Shown one piece after another: positions 1 to 9,581 of a stretch of DNA of 15,660 nucleotides. How positions within the stretch are numbered: position 1 is the stretch's first letter; every line of letters begins with the position of its first letter. The position numbers and the translations under genes are program-made. The DNA comes from an uncultured Spartobacteria bacterium (GTDB lineage: Bacteria; Verrucomicrobiota; Verrucomicrobiia; Chthoniobacterales; JAATET01). Below the pieces are notes generated by a model. It was given only the letters and a program-made list of their open reading frames with translations, made no database searches and was not told where the DNA came from. The stretch covers positions 1-15,660 of the forward strand of contig CALGTD010000065.1 of NCBI GenBank assembly GCA_937901895.1, written 5' to 3'.

Positions 1-2
1 CA

Positions 3-1079
3 GGCGATCTCCGCAGTTTGCTTGCGGACGGGGTGATCGCGGGCGTGGGAGGTGTCGTCGTCTTCCTTCCGCAGATCGTCATCCTCTTTTTCTTTCTCGG
101 GCTGCTGGAAGACAGCGGCTACATGGCGCGCGCGGCATTCATCATGGATCGGGTCATGGCGCTGGTCGGTCTGAATGGAAAATCCTTCATCCCGCTCCTC
201 AGTTCGTTTGCCTGCGCGATTCCCGGCATCATGGCCACGCGAACCATCGAGGACCGGCGCGAGCGGATGGCCACCATTTTCGTTGCGCCATTCATGAGTT
301 GCTCCGCGCGGCTGCCGGTCTACGCACTGATGATCGCGCTGCTCTTCCCGTCGAACGACGTCGGCGCATTGGGCCGGGCCGGCGTCATGCTCGCAATGTA
401 TGCGCTCGGTGTGGCGGCGGCATTTGGAACAGCATGGATTTTCCAGCGCGCGTCCACCCGGCGCGACCGGCCGATGCTCCTCATGGAAATGCCTCCCTAC
501 CGCACGCCTTCGCTGGGAGCGGTGCTGCTTCGCATCCGGGAGCGCGCGGTGCTCTTTCTCGTGAATGCAGGCACGGTGATTCTCGCCCTCTCCATCGTGC
601 TCTGGGCCTTGATGACCTATCCCAAGCCTGCCAGCCCCGACATTTCCGCCGCCGAAGCACTGTCGCAAAGCGTCGCCGGCAGACTTGGACGCGTCATCGA
701 ACCGGCGCTCGAGCCCCTCGGGTTCGACTGGAAAATCGGGATCGGCCTCATCGCCTCGTTTGCCGCACGCGAGGTTTTCGTGGGCACAATGGCGATCGTT
801 TACAATGTCGGCGAGGAATCCGGAGAACCCGAGGTTCTGCGCGACGTGCTGCGCTCGCAGACACGTCCCGACGGGGTGCCGGTGTTCACCCCGCTCGTTT
901 GCGTCGGGCTCATGGTCTTCTACGTGCTGGCGATGCAGTGCATGAGCACGATGGCCATTGTCCGCCGCGAAACAAACTCCTGGCGCTGGCCGCTGGCGCA
1001 GCTGGTTTACATGACCGCTCTCGCCTATCTCGCCGCCCTCGTCGTCCACCAGGGCGGCACGTGGATGGGGTTTCAATGA
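3..1079 (+). CDS. feoB: Ferrous iron transport protein B, C-terminal part (cut by window edge)
   Basis: This is the membrane permease half of FeoB, which imports Fe(II) across the inner membrane; the N-terminal GTPase domain lies left of the window. The frame is open from base 3 and encodes 358 residues, so no start is visible. The order of blocks matches the family: DGVIAGVGGVVVFLPQI near the beginning, then the Gate segment with the conserved cysteine (SFACAIPGIMATRTIEDRR, about residues 67-86), a second conserved Cys in FMSCSARLPVY (about 97-107), AAREVFVGTMAIVYNV further on, and QCMSTMAIVRRET near the end. Several hydrophobic membrane segments are evident. The stop overlaps the next start (ATGA), indicating translational coupling to the small Cys-rich protein. 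FeoA and the GTPase domain would be expected just upstream. The assignment is secure. Confidence 0.96.
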   Translation, partial: GDLRSLLADGVIAGVGGVVVFLPQIVILFFFLGLLEDSGYMARAAFIMDRVMALVGLNGKSFIPLLSSFACAIPGIMATRTIEDRRERMATIFVAPFMSCSARLPVYALMIALLFPSNDVGALGRAGVMLAMYALGVAAAFGTAWIFQRASTRRDRPMLLMEMPPYRTPSLGAVLLRIRERAVLFLVNAGTVILALSIVLWALMTYPKPASPDISAAEALSQSVAGRLGRVIEPALEPLGFDWKIGIGLIASFAAREVFVGTMAIVYNVGEESGEPEVLRDVLRSQTRPDGVPVFTPLVCVGLMVFYVLAMQCMSTMAIVRRETNSWRWPLAQLVYMTALAYLAALVVHQGGTWMGFQ

Positions 1080-1240
1080 GCGCCCTCCTCGAGCAGATCC
1101 TGGTCGTCGGCACCGTGGTTGGCGCAGCTGGCTTCCTCATCCGCAGGTTCTTCCGCCGGCAAAAGGATTCCTGCAAATGCGGCGACTGTCCCGTTCGTCC
1201 ACCGGTCGGAGAGGATGGAACTGGCTCCGGAAACCGCTGA
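1076..1240 (+). CDS. FeoB-associated Cys-rich membrane protein
   Basis: This is a 54-residue protein starting inside the feoB stop codon (ATGA overlap), so it is surely translated together with feoB. It has one N-terminal membrane helix (about residues 5-23, ILVVGTVVGAAGFLI), a basic stretch (RRFFRRQK), then a CxCxxC cluster (CKCGDC, about residues 33-38) and a Pro/Gly-rich tail. That layout of a short helix, Arg/Lys block and small cysteine cluster at the 3' end of a feo operon is what the FeoB-associated Cys-rich membrane proteins look like. A role in handling Fe(II) or assisting FeoB at the membrane is inferred from context, since the family has no established activity. The start is fixed by the overlap, and the shortness is normal for the group. 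Confidence 0.85.
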   Translation: MSALLEQILVVGTVVGAAGFLIRRFFRRQKDSCKCGDCPVRPPVGEDGTGSGNR

Positions 1241-1311
1241 TCCGCACCCGGCGAAGCCCGCACGCCCGGTTGGACATGGCGCTGCGACTGTGGCATGGTC
1301 GCTGACCGATC

Positions 1312-2169
1312 ATGACCTCCCGTTCCTCCGCTGTCGCCGCTTTGCTGGCGTTCGCGTGTTTCCAATCGTTCGCGCAGGACGACACCATCGAGATCACCGC
1401 GGACCTGCAGGAGGATTCCGAGGCCTACATGCGCGAAGAGCTGGGTGTGAACGAGATCACCGCCCCGCAGATTCAAAAGCTCCTTCGCGACCTCGACAAT
1501 TTCCAGCCCATCCCGATGGCACTGGTCGAGTCGAACGACCTCGATGCCAGCTACCCGAATCGCTTCCAGACCGCGCTTCACTTCGGCTCGATCGTCGCCG
1601 ACGGCTTCGTCATCGTCATCAACGAGCGCCCGCAATCCATCCAGAACACCGGCCGCGCGCTCATGAAGCAGGCCCGCGCCCTCGGCGTGGGCGACGCCCT
1701 CATGAAACGCGCCGCGAGCCTCATCGACCTCGGTCAAAAGGGCGACTGGCGGCAGCTTCGCGAGGAATTGATCCGCACCCAGGCCGACGCCGAGAAGGCG
1801 ATGATGGATCTCCATGACGAGGAAATGGCGCATATTGTCAGCTTCGGTGGATGGCTACGCGGCTTTCAGCTGGCTGTGAATGCGACCGCGGAAAACTACA
1901 CGCCCGCGCGTGCCGAAGGCCTCAAGCGCCTCGACGTGATGAACTATTTCATCGACCGCCTCGACGGGTTGAATCCCCGCCTCAAGCGCACCGAACTCGT
2001 CTCCCAACTCATCGCCCGGTTGAAGACCCTGAGCACCATTGCCGCCAAGGCCGAGGGTCGGCCGCCGTCGCAATCCGAGGTGGCCGAGATGCGCGATCTC
2101 GCCAACGAGATGGTCGCCTCGGCCCTCTCACAGGTCGACGAACAGGGCAATCTCCCCGACCCCGAGTAA
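1312..2169 (+). CDS. Secreted helical protein of unknown function
   Basis: This 285-residue protein was not recognised. It begins with a signal peptide (MTSRSSAVAALLAFACFQSFA, probable cleavage near residue 21) followed by an acidic mature N-terminus. The rest is dominated by charged, heptad-like helical segments (for example QIQKLLRDLDNF around residues 54-64 and LREELIRTQADAEKAMMDLHDEEMAH around 150-175), with a small hydrophobic core segment FGSIVADGFVIVINE around 91-105. There is no lipobox and no membrane anchor, so a periplasmic location is likely. It lies 71 bases after the feo genes on the same strand and could belong to the same transcript, but nothing in it suggests iron binding. 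No clear ribosome binding site precedes the ATG; the start is chosen for the signal peptide. Confidence 0.8.
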   Translation: MTSRSSAVAALLAFACFQSFAQDDTIEITADLQEDSEAYMREELGVNEITAPQIQKLLRDLDNFQPIPMALVESNDLDASYPNRFQTALHFGSIVADGFVIVINERPQSIQNTGRALMKQARALGVGDALMKRAASLIDLGQKGDWRQLREELIRTQADAEKAMMDLHDEEMAHIVSFGGWLRGFQLAVNATAENYTPARAEGLKRLDVMNYFIDRLDGLNPRLKRTELVSQLIARLKTLSTIAAKAEGRPPSQSEVAEMRDLANEMVASALSQVDEQGNLPDPE

Positions 2170-2410
2170 AGGCCGGCACGGAGGCTTCGCACCCTTTTTC
2201 GGATTTTTTTGGGAGGTTTGTGGCGCGTTTTGCCCGGATTTGTCGCTGTTCAATGTGGAATGGAGACATCGCCGATACCGGGGACTACCCCGATCTTCGC
2301 GATGGAGCTTTCCGGCGGTCATCCTGACTTGGAGGAGCAGGGTGGCCGCCATTTTTTTTGCCCGTGCTGTCGAGGGCGTCCGGACGCGATTCGCAAGCGA
2401 ATGGAAGGAA
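2170..2410. other. Intergenic region between converging genes
   Basis: This 241-base gap lies between the ends of the secreted helical protein and the PEP-CTERM protein. T-rich runs at about 2190-2194, 2203-2209 and 2352-2359 would suit termination of the plus-strand gene, but none is preceded by a convincing GC-rich hairpin. A small perfect palindrome (ATTCGC-GCGAAT, 2389-2402) sits just past the minus-strand stop and may be the core of a weak hairpin at the end of that transcript; it lacks a following U tract. No gene is supported here. Confidence 0.4.
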
Positions 2411-4648
2411 TCACTCCCGATGCTGACGGAAGCAGCGGGCGAGGAGGGTAACTGCGGCGACTGCCAGAAGGAAGACGATCGAGGGCTCAGGGACGGCGGC
2501 GAAGTCTGAGAGGACGACGGAATCAAGTCCCAGGTAGGTGACGGTGAAGGAACCACCGTTCACTTCGAGAATGCCGCCGTCGGCGACGTTGGCGAAGGTG
2601 CCATCGAGCGTTTCGTTCGAGACGAGGATCGTGAACGTGTCCGTGGAGAGTGGGACGAAGCCGTCGCCCAGCGACACCTCGAGAATGACGCCGTCGAGGT
2701 TCAACGCAACGCTGCCGGCCGCGGAGAGGAAGCCGTATTCCGTGCCCTGCGCCGTGCCGCGCAGTTCGAACACCATGCGCACGTTCGCGGAGAGCTCGAG
2801 GTCGCCGTTGATGGACATATCACCGGGAACGATGCTTCCGCCGGTGAAGGTGATGTCTCCAAGGACGGAGCCCGAGCCGCCGAACTCGCCACCAGCGATC
2901 GTCGCGGTTGCACCATCAGCAACGATCACCGTCGTCTTCACGAAGCGCACCGAGCCGTCGTTCTGGACGAAGGATCCGCTGATCTCCACCGAGCTGGAGT
3001 CGGCCTCGATCATGCCCTCGTTAATCGTCTCGCTGACGAAACGCACACTGCCGTTCTCGAGAATCACGCGGCTTCCGCTCCCGAGGGTCGTATTCGATGT
3101 TCCGTTGCCGATCTCGACCACGGCTTGGTCGGCGATGCGGATTTCTCCGTGATTCCGGAAGTCCTGCAGTTCGATGGATCGCGTGCCTGCGCCCTCGGCC
3201 TCGATGAGACCGTAGTTCACGAACACGGGATTCGCCGTGGTGTAAATGTTGTCCGCGAGGCGCGTGCCTTCACCGCGGAGACAGACCTTCGCGTCGGCGC
3301 CGAGCGTGACGGTGTAGTTGCCATCGACGGCGAGCTGGTTGCCCTCACCATTCAGGTGAAATTCCTGATCATTGAGCGTGACCTCTTCGCCGAACAGGAT
3401 TGTGTTCGACGCGCCATCGACGACGGCGTTGCCGCGAAAGACGCCGTTGTTGATGAAACGCACGCTGCCATCGCTGCCGGCGACAGCCAGTCCGCCTTCG
3501 ATGACCGAGTGGTTGATGAAGCGGACGGAGCCGTCGTCGAAAATCAGCCGAGCGTTCTCGCTTTGTTGCACGGTGCCGCCGGTGATCGTGCAATCGCCGA
3601 GCACGAGATCGCCGGTGGTGGCGGCGAGATCCCATGTGTTGCCGGTGTTGACGGCTTCGCCGACGAGGATGGTGTTTGACGTGCCGTCGCGGACGATGGT
3701 CCCGATTTGCGAGGTCTGAAAGGTGCCGCCGAGCTCGCAGTCGGCGTTTTGCAGCTCGATGGTGCCGGCGTTGCTCCAGTTTCCGACGAAGCGAACCGAG
3801 CCGTCCTGCACGTCGACCACGCTTTCGCCGAAGAGCACCGCATTCGACGTGCCGTCGCCGATTTGCGCGAGGCTGCCGTTGCGAACCTCCACGCGGCCGG
3901 CATTCTCGAAATTTTCCGGCGTGATGAAAATGGTGTTCGATGTGCCGTCAGCGATGATGCGACCATCGTTGCGCACGGTGCCAAAGCCTGCCGTGCTGTC
4001 GATCGCGCTGCCGTCGCCGCGGAGATAGATCGCGCCGTTTCCCCCAATATTCACAGTCCAGTCTCCATCCGCACGCAGGCGGCTTCCCGCGCCGTTGAGG
4101 TGGACGGTCTGGTCGTCGAGCGTGGCATTTTCGCCGAAGGCGATCGTGTTCGACGTGCCGTCGAGAATGGCGTTGCCGGTGAAGACCGAGTTGTTGATGA
4201 ATCGCACGCTGCCGTCCTCCTGGGCGATGGCGATCCCGCCCTTCACGGTCACGCCGTCGAGGGTGTTTCCGGGCGCCGCGCCGAAATCGAGAACGCCGCC
4301 GGCTTGCTCGATCGTGCCACCCGAGATCGTGCCGCCATTCAGATAGTAGCGGCCGGCCGTGAGCGTCGCCGTGCCATGAAGCATCATGGTGCCCGCCGTA
4401 TGGGCGAGCGTGGCATCGGCGGATGCGATTGCGAGGTTGTGCAGTTCGATCGAAACGCCGAGCCCGACCGTGTAAGGCACGCCGGTCACGGCGAGCGTGG
4501 CATTTGCGTCCGGAGAGTTCGGAGCTTGCGCCGTCCCCCAATTCGAAGGAACGCTCCACCCGCCGGACTCGGGAGCGGTCCAGGAATAGTCGGCGGCGTG
4601 CGCCAAAGCCGCGACCAGCAAGACCCCAATGGCGAGACGCAGAATCAT
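2411..4648 (-). CDS. PEP-CTERM beta-repeat surface protein with DGTSNTI/DGSVRF repeats
   Basis: This 745-residue exported protein is predicted to be a beta-solenoid anchored or sorted by an exosortase. The start at 4648 gives a clean signal peptide (MILRLAIGVLLVAALAHA); the frame is open upstream to 4852, but that extension is not signal-like. The mature part opens with DYSWTAPESGGWSVPSNW, typical of Verrucomicrobia autotransporter-like PEP-CTERM proteins. It is followed by about 500 residues of Gly/Asn/Asp-rich beta repeats, then a closing domain (SFTVTYLGLDSVVLSDF) and the sorting tail: VPEPS, a hydrophobic helix, and ARCFRQHRE. There are six DGTSNTI-type and six DGSVRF-type motifs (see findings), and a 69-residue block is duplicated at a distance of 248 residues. 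No transmembrane beta-barrel is present. The matching exosortase is not in the window. No Shine-Dalgarno sequence is seen. The export and PEP-CTERM call is firm; the function is unknown. Confidence 0.9.
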   Translation of the reverse strand: MILRLAIGVLLVAALAHAADYSWTAPESGGWSVPSNWGTAQAPNSPDANATLAVTGVPYTVGLGVSIELHNLAIASADATLAHTAGTMMLHGTATLTAGRYYLNGGTISGGTIEQAGGVLDFGAAPGNTLDGVTVKGGIAIAQEDGSVRFINNSVFTGNAILDGTSNTIAFGENATLDDQTVHLNGAGSRLRADGDWTVNIGGNGAIYLRGDGSAIDSTAGFGTVRNDGRIIADGTSNTIFITPENFENAGRVEVRNGSLAQIGDGTSNAVLFGESVVDVQDGSVRFVGNWSNAGTIELQNADCELGGTFQTSQIGTIVRDGTSNTILVGEAVNTGNTWDLAATTGDLVLGDCTITGGTVQQSENARLIFDDGSVRFINHSVIEGGLAVAGSDGSVRFINNGVFRGNAVVDGASNTILFGEEVTLNDQEFHLNGEGNQLAVDGNYTVTLGADAKVCLRGEGTRLADNIYTTANPVFVNYGLIEAEGAGTRSIELQDFRNHGEIRIADQAVVEIGNGTSNTTLGSGSRVILENGSVRFVSETINEGMIEADSSSVEISGSFVQNDGSVRFVKTTVIVADGATATIAGGEFGGSGSVLGDITFTGGSIVPGDMSINGDLELSANVRMVFELRGTAQGTEYGFLSAAGSVALNLDGVILEVSLGDGFVPLSTDTFTILVSNETLDGTFANVADGGILEVNGGSFTVTYLGLDSVVLSDFAAVPEPSIVFLLAVAAVTLLARCFRQHRE
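3266..3472 (-). repeat. Internal duplication, copy 2 (in PEP-CTERM gene)
   Basis: This copy encodes residues 393-461 of the PEP-CTERM protein, from DGSVRFINNGVF through DGASNTILFGE to CLRGEG. It is the partner of the block at 4010-4216. The stretch between the two copies contains further single copies of both short motifs, so the array is a mix of long and short duplications. Confidence 0.8.
4010..4216 (-). repeat. Internal duplication, copy 1 (in PEP-CTERM gene)
   Basis: This copy encodes residues 145-213 of the PEP-CTERM protein, from DGSVRFINNSVF through the DGTSNTIAFGE motif to YLRGDG. It aligns without gaps to the block at 3266-3472, with about 42 of 69 residues identical by hand count. 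The two copies are exactly 744 bases apart. The nucleotide sequences have diverged at many synonymous positions, so the duplication is old. Confidence 0.8.
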
Positions 4649-4841
4649 TTGACGGCTAATATGGTGGGTCACCGTGGATCTGGCGAGCCGAAGCGCGCGG
4701 GTCGGTTGCCGCGTCGTTTGCGTCGCCGGCGACGGCCAATCCGAACAGGCTTGCGGCGATGACTCCTTGCGGGCCGCGTTCGCCATCCGGTTTCGCCTGC
4801 CGCCCGCTGTCGACAGCGCCTCCAGTCGCGGACTGTCGAAC

Positions 4842-5012
4842 TCGAAAGTCACCTCCGCCGAACGCGCCGTGGCCCGCCTCGCCGCCGGCGGTTACGACAA
4901 CGCCATCATCGCTGCGGACCTTTGCGTGAGCGCGAACACCGTCAAAACCCACCTCCGCCACGTCTTCGAAAAACTCGGCATCACGAGCCGCAGTCAGCTC
5001 GTGCCGTTGCAG
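4842..5012 (+). pseudogene. Orphan LuxR-type HTH domain fragment
   Basis: These bases encode a nearly complete LuxR/FixJ-type DNA-binding domain: VTSAERAVARLAAGGYDNA, then IIAADLCVSANTVKTHLRHV, then FEKLGITSRSQLV. The family marks are present: a Glu in the first helix (AERAVARLAAGG), IAADL with SANTVKTH for the recognition helix, and KLG(I)TSR at the end. The surrounding frame is open from a possible GTG at 4674, but the 50-odd residues before the domain resemble no receiver or sensor domain. After it the frame has no stop and runs deep into the antisense of carB. This looks like the 3' remnant of a response regulator or other LuxR-family regulator wedged between the PEP-CTERM gene and carB. 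A short standalone HTH protein cannot be excluded. The domain identity is firm; expression is doubtful. Confidence 0.7.
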
Positions 5013-5102
5013 ACGGCACTGGACGGCAGTCCGCAGTCCAATCGCCGCTGCTGTTACGAACGGCGAGAGAAGGCGATTCCTCTCCGGCGAAAATCCGCGC
5101 GG

Positions 5103-8285
<3,183 letters not shown>

Positions 8286-8365
8286 GCAATGTGGGCGCCT
8301 CACAGGACGCGGGTTCAAACTCCAAAGGGAGCGGGGCGAGCCTACGAAGCGCAGGCGGCGCACGC

Positions 8366-8386
8366 AAAAGGATTTCCGCGGAATCC
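8366..8386 (-). terminator. Possible terminator after grpB-like gene
   Basis: On the minus strand, GGATTCCGCGGAAATCC can fold into a 7-bp stem (one G-U pair) with a 3-base loop and is followed directly by TTTT. It lies about 30 bases past the stop of the GrpB-like gene and about 80 bases before the carB start. It could end the upstream transcript or act in the carB leader. The T tract is short, so efficiency is uncertain. Confidence 0.4.
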
Positions 8387-8417
8387 CGCACGAACAGCGC
8401 CAACCTCCCCCCTGAAT

Positions 8418-8936
8418 TCATCCAGCCCACCGCAGCGCGTCCTGCTCGACGGCTTTGATGAAGGGATCCTTGCCCGCAATGTAAGCATCCAGATTTCCGC
8501 CGCAGGAGGCCGCCAGACCGCGCTTCAGCTCGCTGTAATCGTGAGCCACTTCCGGGAAGGCGCGGAGATAGTCGCGAAACGCGAGATGACGCCTGAGATG
8601 CGGAGAGCCGGAGGCGAATGCATGGATCTGATGCGTTCGGACGCCGCGCGCGTCGTCTTTCCGGAAATACCGCCGTCCGGGGATTCCGAACTCCCCCAGA
8701 CATTCGTAGCCCAGCGCTTCGAGGCTGGCGGCGTGTCGGTCCAATCCCTCGAGACTCGCGACCTCCACGAGCATATCGATGATCGGCTTGGCAAGGATCC
8801 CGGGGATGGCCGTGCTTCCGATGTGATGAATCGCGAGTGCCTCACGCCCGACCGCCTCACGCACCGCGGCTGCCTCGTCCTCGAATTTCCGGGACCAGTC
8901 TTCCTGGTGGGACTTCAGGACGGGGACAACAGCCAC
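8418..8936 (-). CDS. GrpB/UPF0157 family protein
   Basis: This 172-residue cytoplasmic protein belongs to the GrpB (UPF0157) family, which has a nucleotidyltransferase-like fold; no activity is firmly established. The family hallmark IHHIGSTAIPGILAKPIIDM sits at residues 37-56, with the conserved His-Ile-Gly-Ser-Thr and Lys-Pro-x-x-Asp positions intact. Further family features are the YFRKDD and THQIHAF segments (about residues 90-107) and the FRDYLRAFPEVAHDYSELK region (about 121-140). The start is a GTG preceded by AGGAA at a spacing of 7, one of the few good ribosome binding sites in the window. It begins 13 bases after the stop of the upstream secreted hypothetical, so the two probably share a transcript. 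There is no sign of decay. Confidence 0.93.
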   Translation of the reverse strand: MAVVPVLKSHQEDWSRKFEDEAAAVREAVGREALAIHHIGSTAIPGILAKPIIDMLVEVASLEGLDRHAASLEALGYECLGEFGIPGRRYFRKDDARGVRTHQIHAFASGSPHLRRHLAFRDYLRAFPEVAHDYSELKRGLAASCGGNLDAYIAGKDPFIKAVEQDALRWAG

Positions 8937-8949
8937 GATCGGTTCCTGC

Positions 8950-9477
8950 CTACAACTCCCAATCGTCGGGAAGAATGCCCCACGGGTTCTTCAGAAAGTC
9001 CTGAAGCACCTGGGGATCCTCGCCGGCGTTGAGATGGATCGGGAGGAGGCGGAGATACAGCCGGTCGGTGAATCCCGCACTCGCGGCGTGGTAGGGCACA
9101 ACGAAGAACATGACATCAAGAGCCTTCTCCACCTTCCTGTCGAAACGGGGAAACCGTTTGTAATAACCCTTCATTGTCGCCACCGAGAGGTTCGTGAGAA
9201 ACTCCTCCTTCTCCCGCTGGGTGGCGTTCCGTCCAAATCCCTTTGTCGCCCTGACCAGCAGTTTGGCGAACGCGGAAACCTTCTCCGGATTCCGCGCAAC
9301 GGCACGCCGATAAACGGTGACCAGATTTCGCCGCACGCGGGCGTCGGAACCGCTCTGAAAGGCCTCGGCGAGCGCGATTTTGCAGGCCTGGGTCGGCGTC
9401 TGCTCCGCGGCGCGGCTGCCGCCCGTGAGGAGGGCCATGGCTGCGATCAGCGCGATGCTGCGAAGGGGCCAGTGCAT
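8950..9477 (-). CDS. Secreted hypothetical protein
   Basis: This 175-residue protein was not recognised. The start at 9477 gives a typical signal peptide (MHWPLRSIALIAAMALLTGG, then SRAAEQ), with cleavage likely after RAA; an in-frame ATG at 9501 would add eight residues. The mature protein is helical and basic, with segments such as ACKIALAEAFQSG (about residues 31-43), RNLVTVYRRAVARNPEKVSAFAK (about 50-72) and a repeated-looking theme of short amphipathic helices. It ends with NPWGILPDDWEL. There is one cysteine in the mature part. It is followed after 13 bases by the GrpB-like gene and preceded by the GDSL esterase gene 104 bases away, all on the minus strand. A periplasmic location is inferred; no function can be proposed. 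Confidence 0.75.
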   Translation of the reverse strand: MHWPLRSIALIAAMALLTGGSRAAEQTPTQACKIALAEAFQSGSDARVRRNLVTVYRRAVARNPEKVSAFAKLLVRATKGFGRNATQREKEEFLTNLSVATMKGYYKRFPRFDRKVEKALDVMFFVVPYHAASAGFTDRLYLRLLPIHLNAGEDPQVLQDFLKNPWGILPDDWEL

Positions 9478-9581
9478 GACGATCAATAGCCCGCGGATCA
9501 TCCCGAGGCAATCGCCCCGCGATCCGACGCGGCAATTTAAATTCCGCGCCAGGTCCTGCTGGCTTACGGGAGTTGCCGCCG

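Noticed and set aside
910..1833. A 307-codon minus-strand frame opposite the feo genes and the secreted helical protein
   Set aside because: It is a shadow frame over three better-supported plus-strand features, with no signal peptide or domain.
2411..4648. Classical type V autotransporter, or a DUF1559 pseudopilin itself
   Set aside because: There is no C-terminal beta-barrel, since the protein ends in a PEP-CTERM tail. There is also no N-terminal prepilin helix with a GFTLIE-type cleavage site. Only the two short peptides are shared with DUF1559.
8311..8323. tRNA T-loop-like GGGTTCAAACTCC just upstream of carB
   Set aside because: The flanking stem does not pair, and no D-arm, anticodon arm or acceptor stem can be formed; the upstream bases are carB coding sequence.
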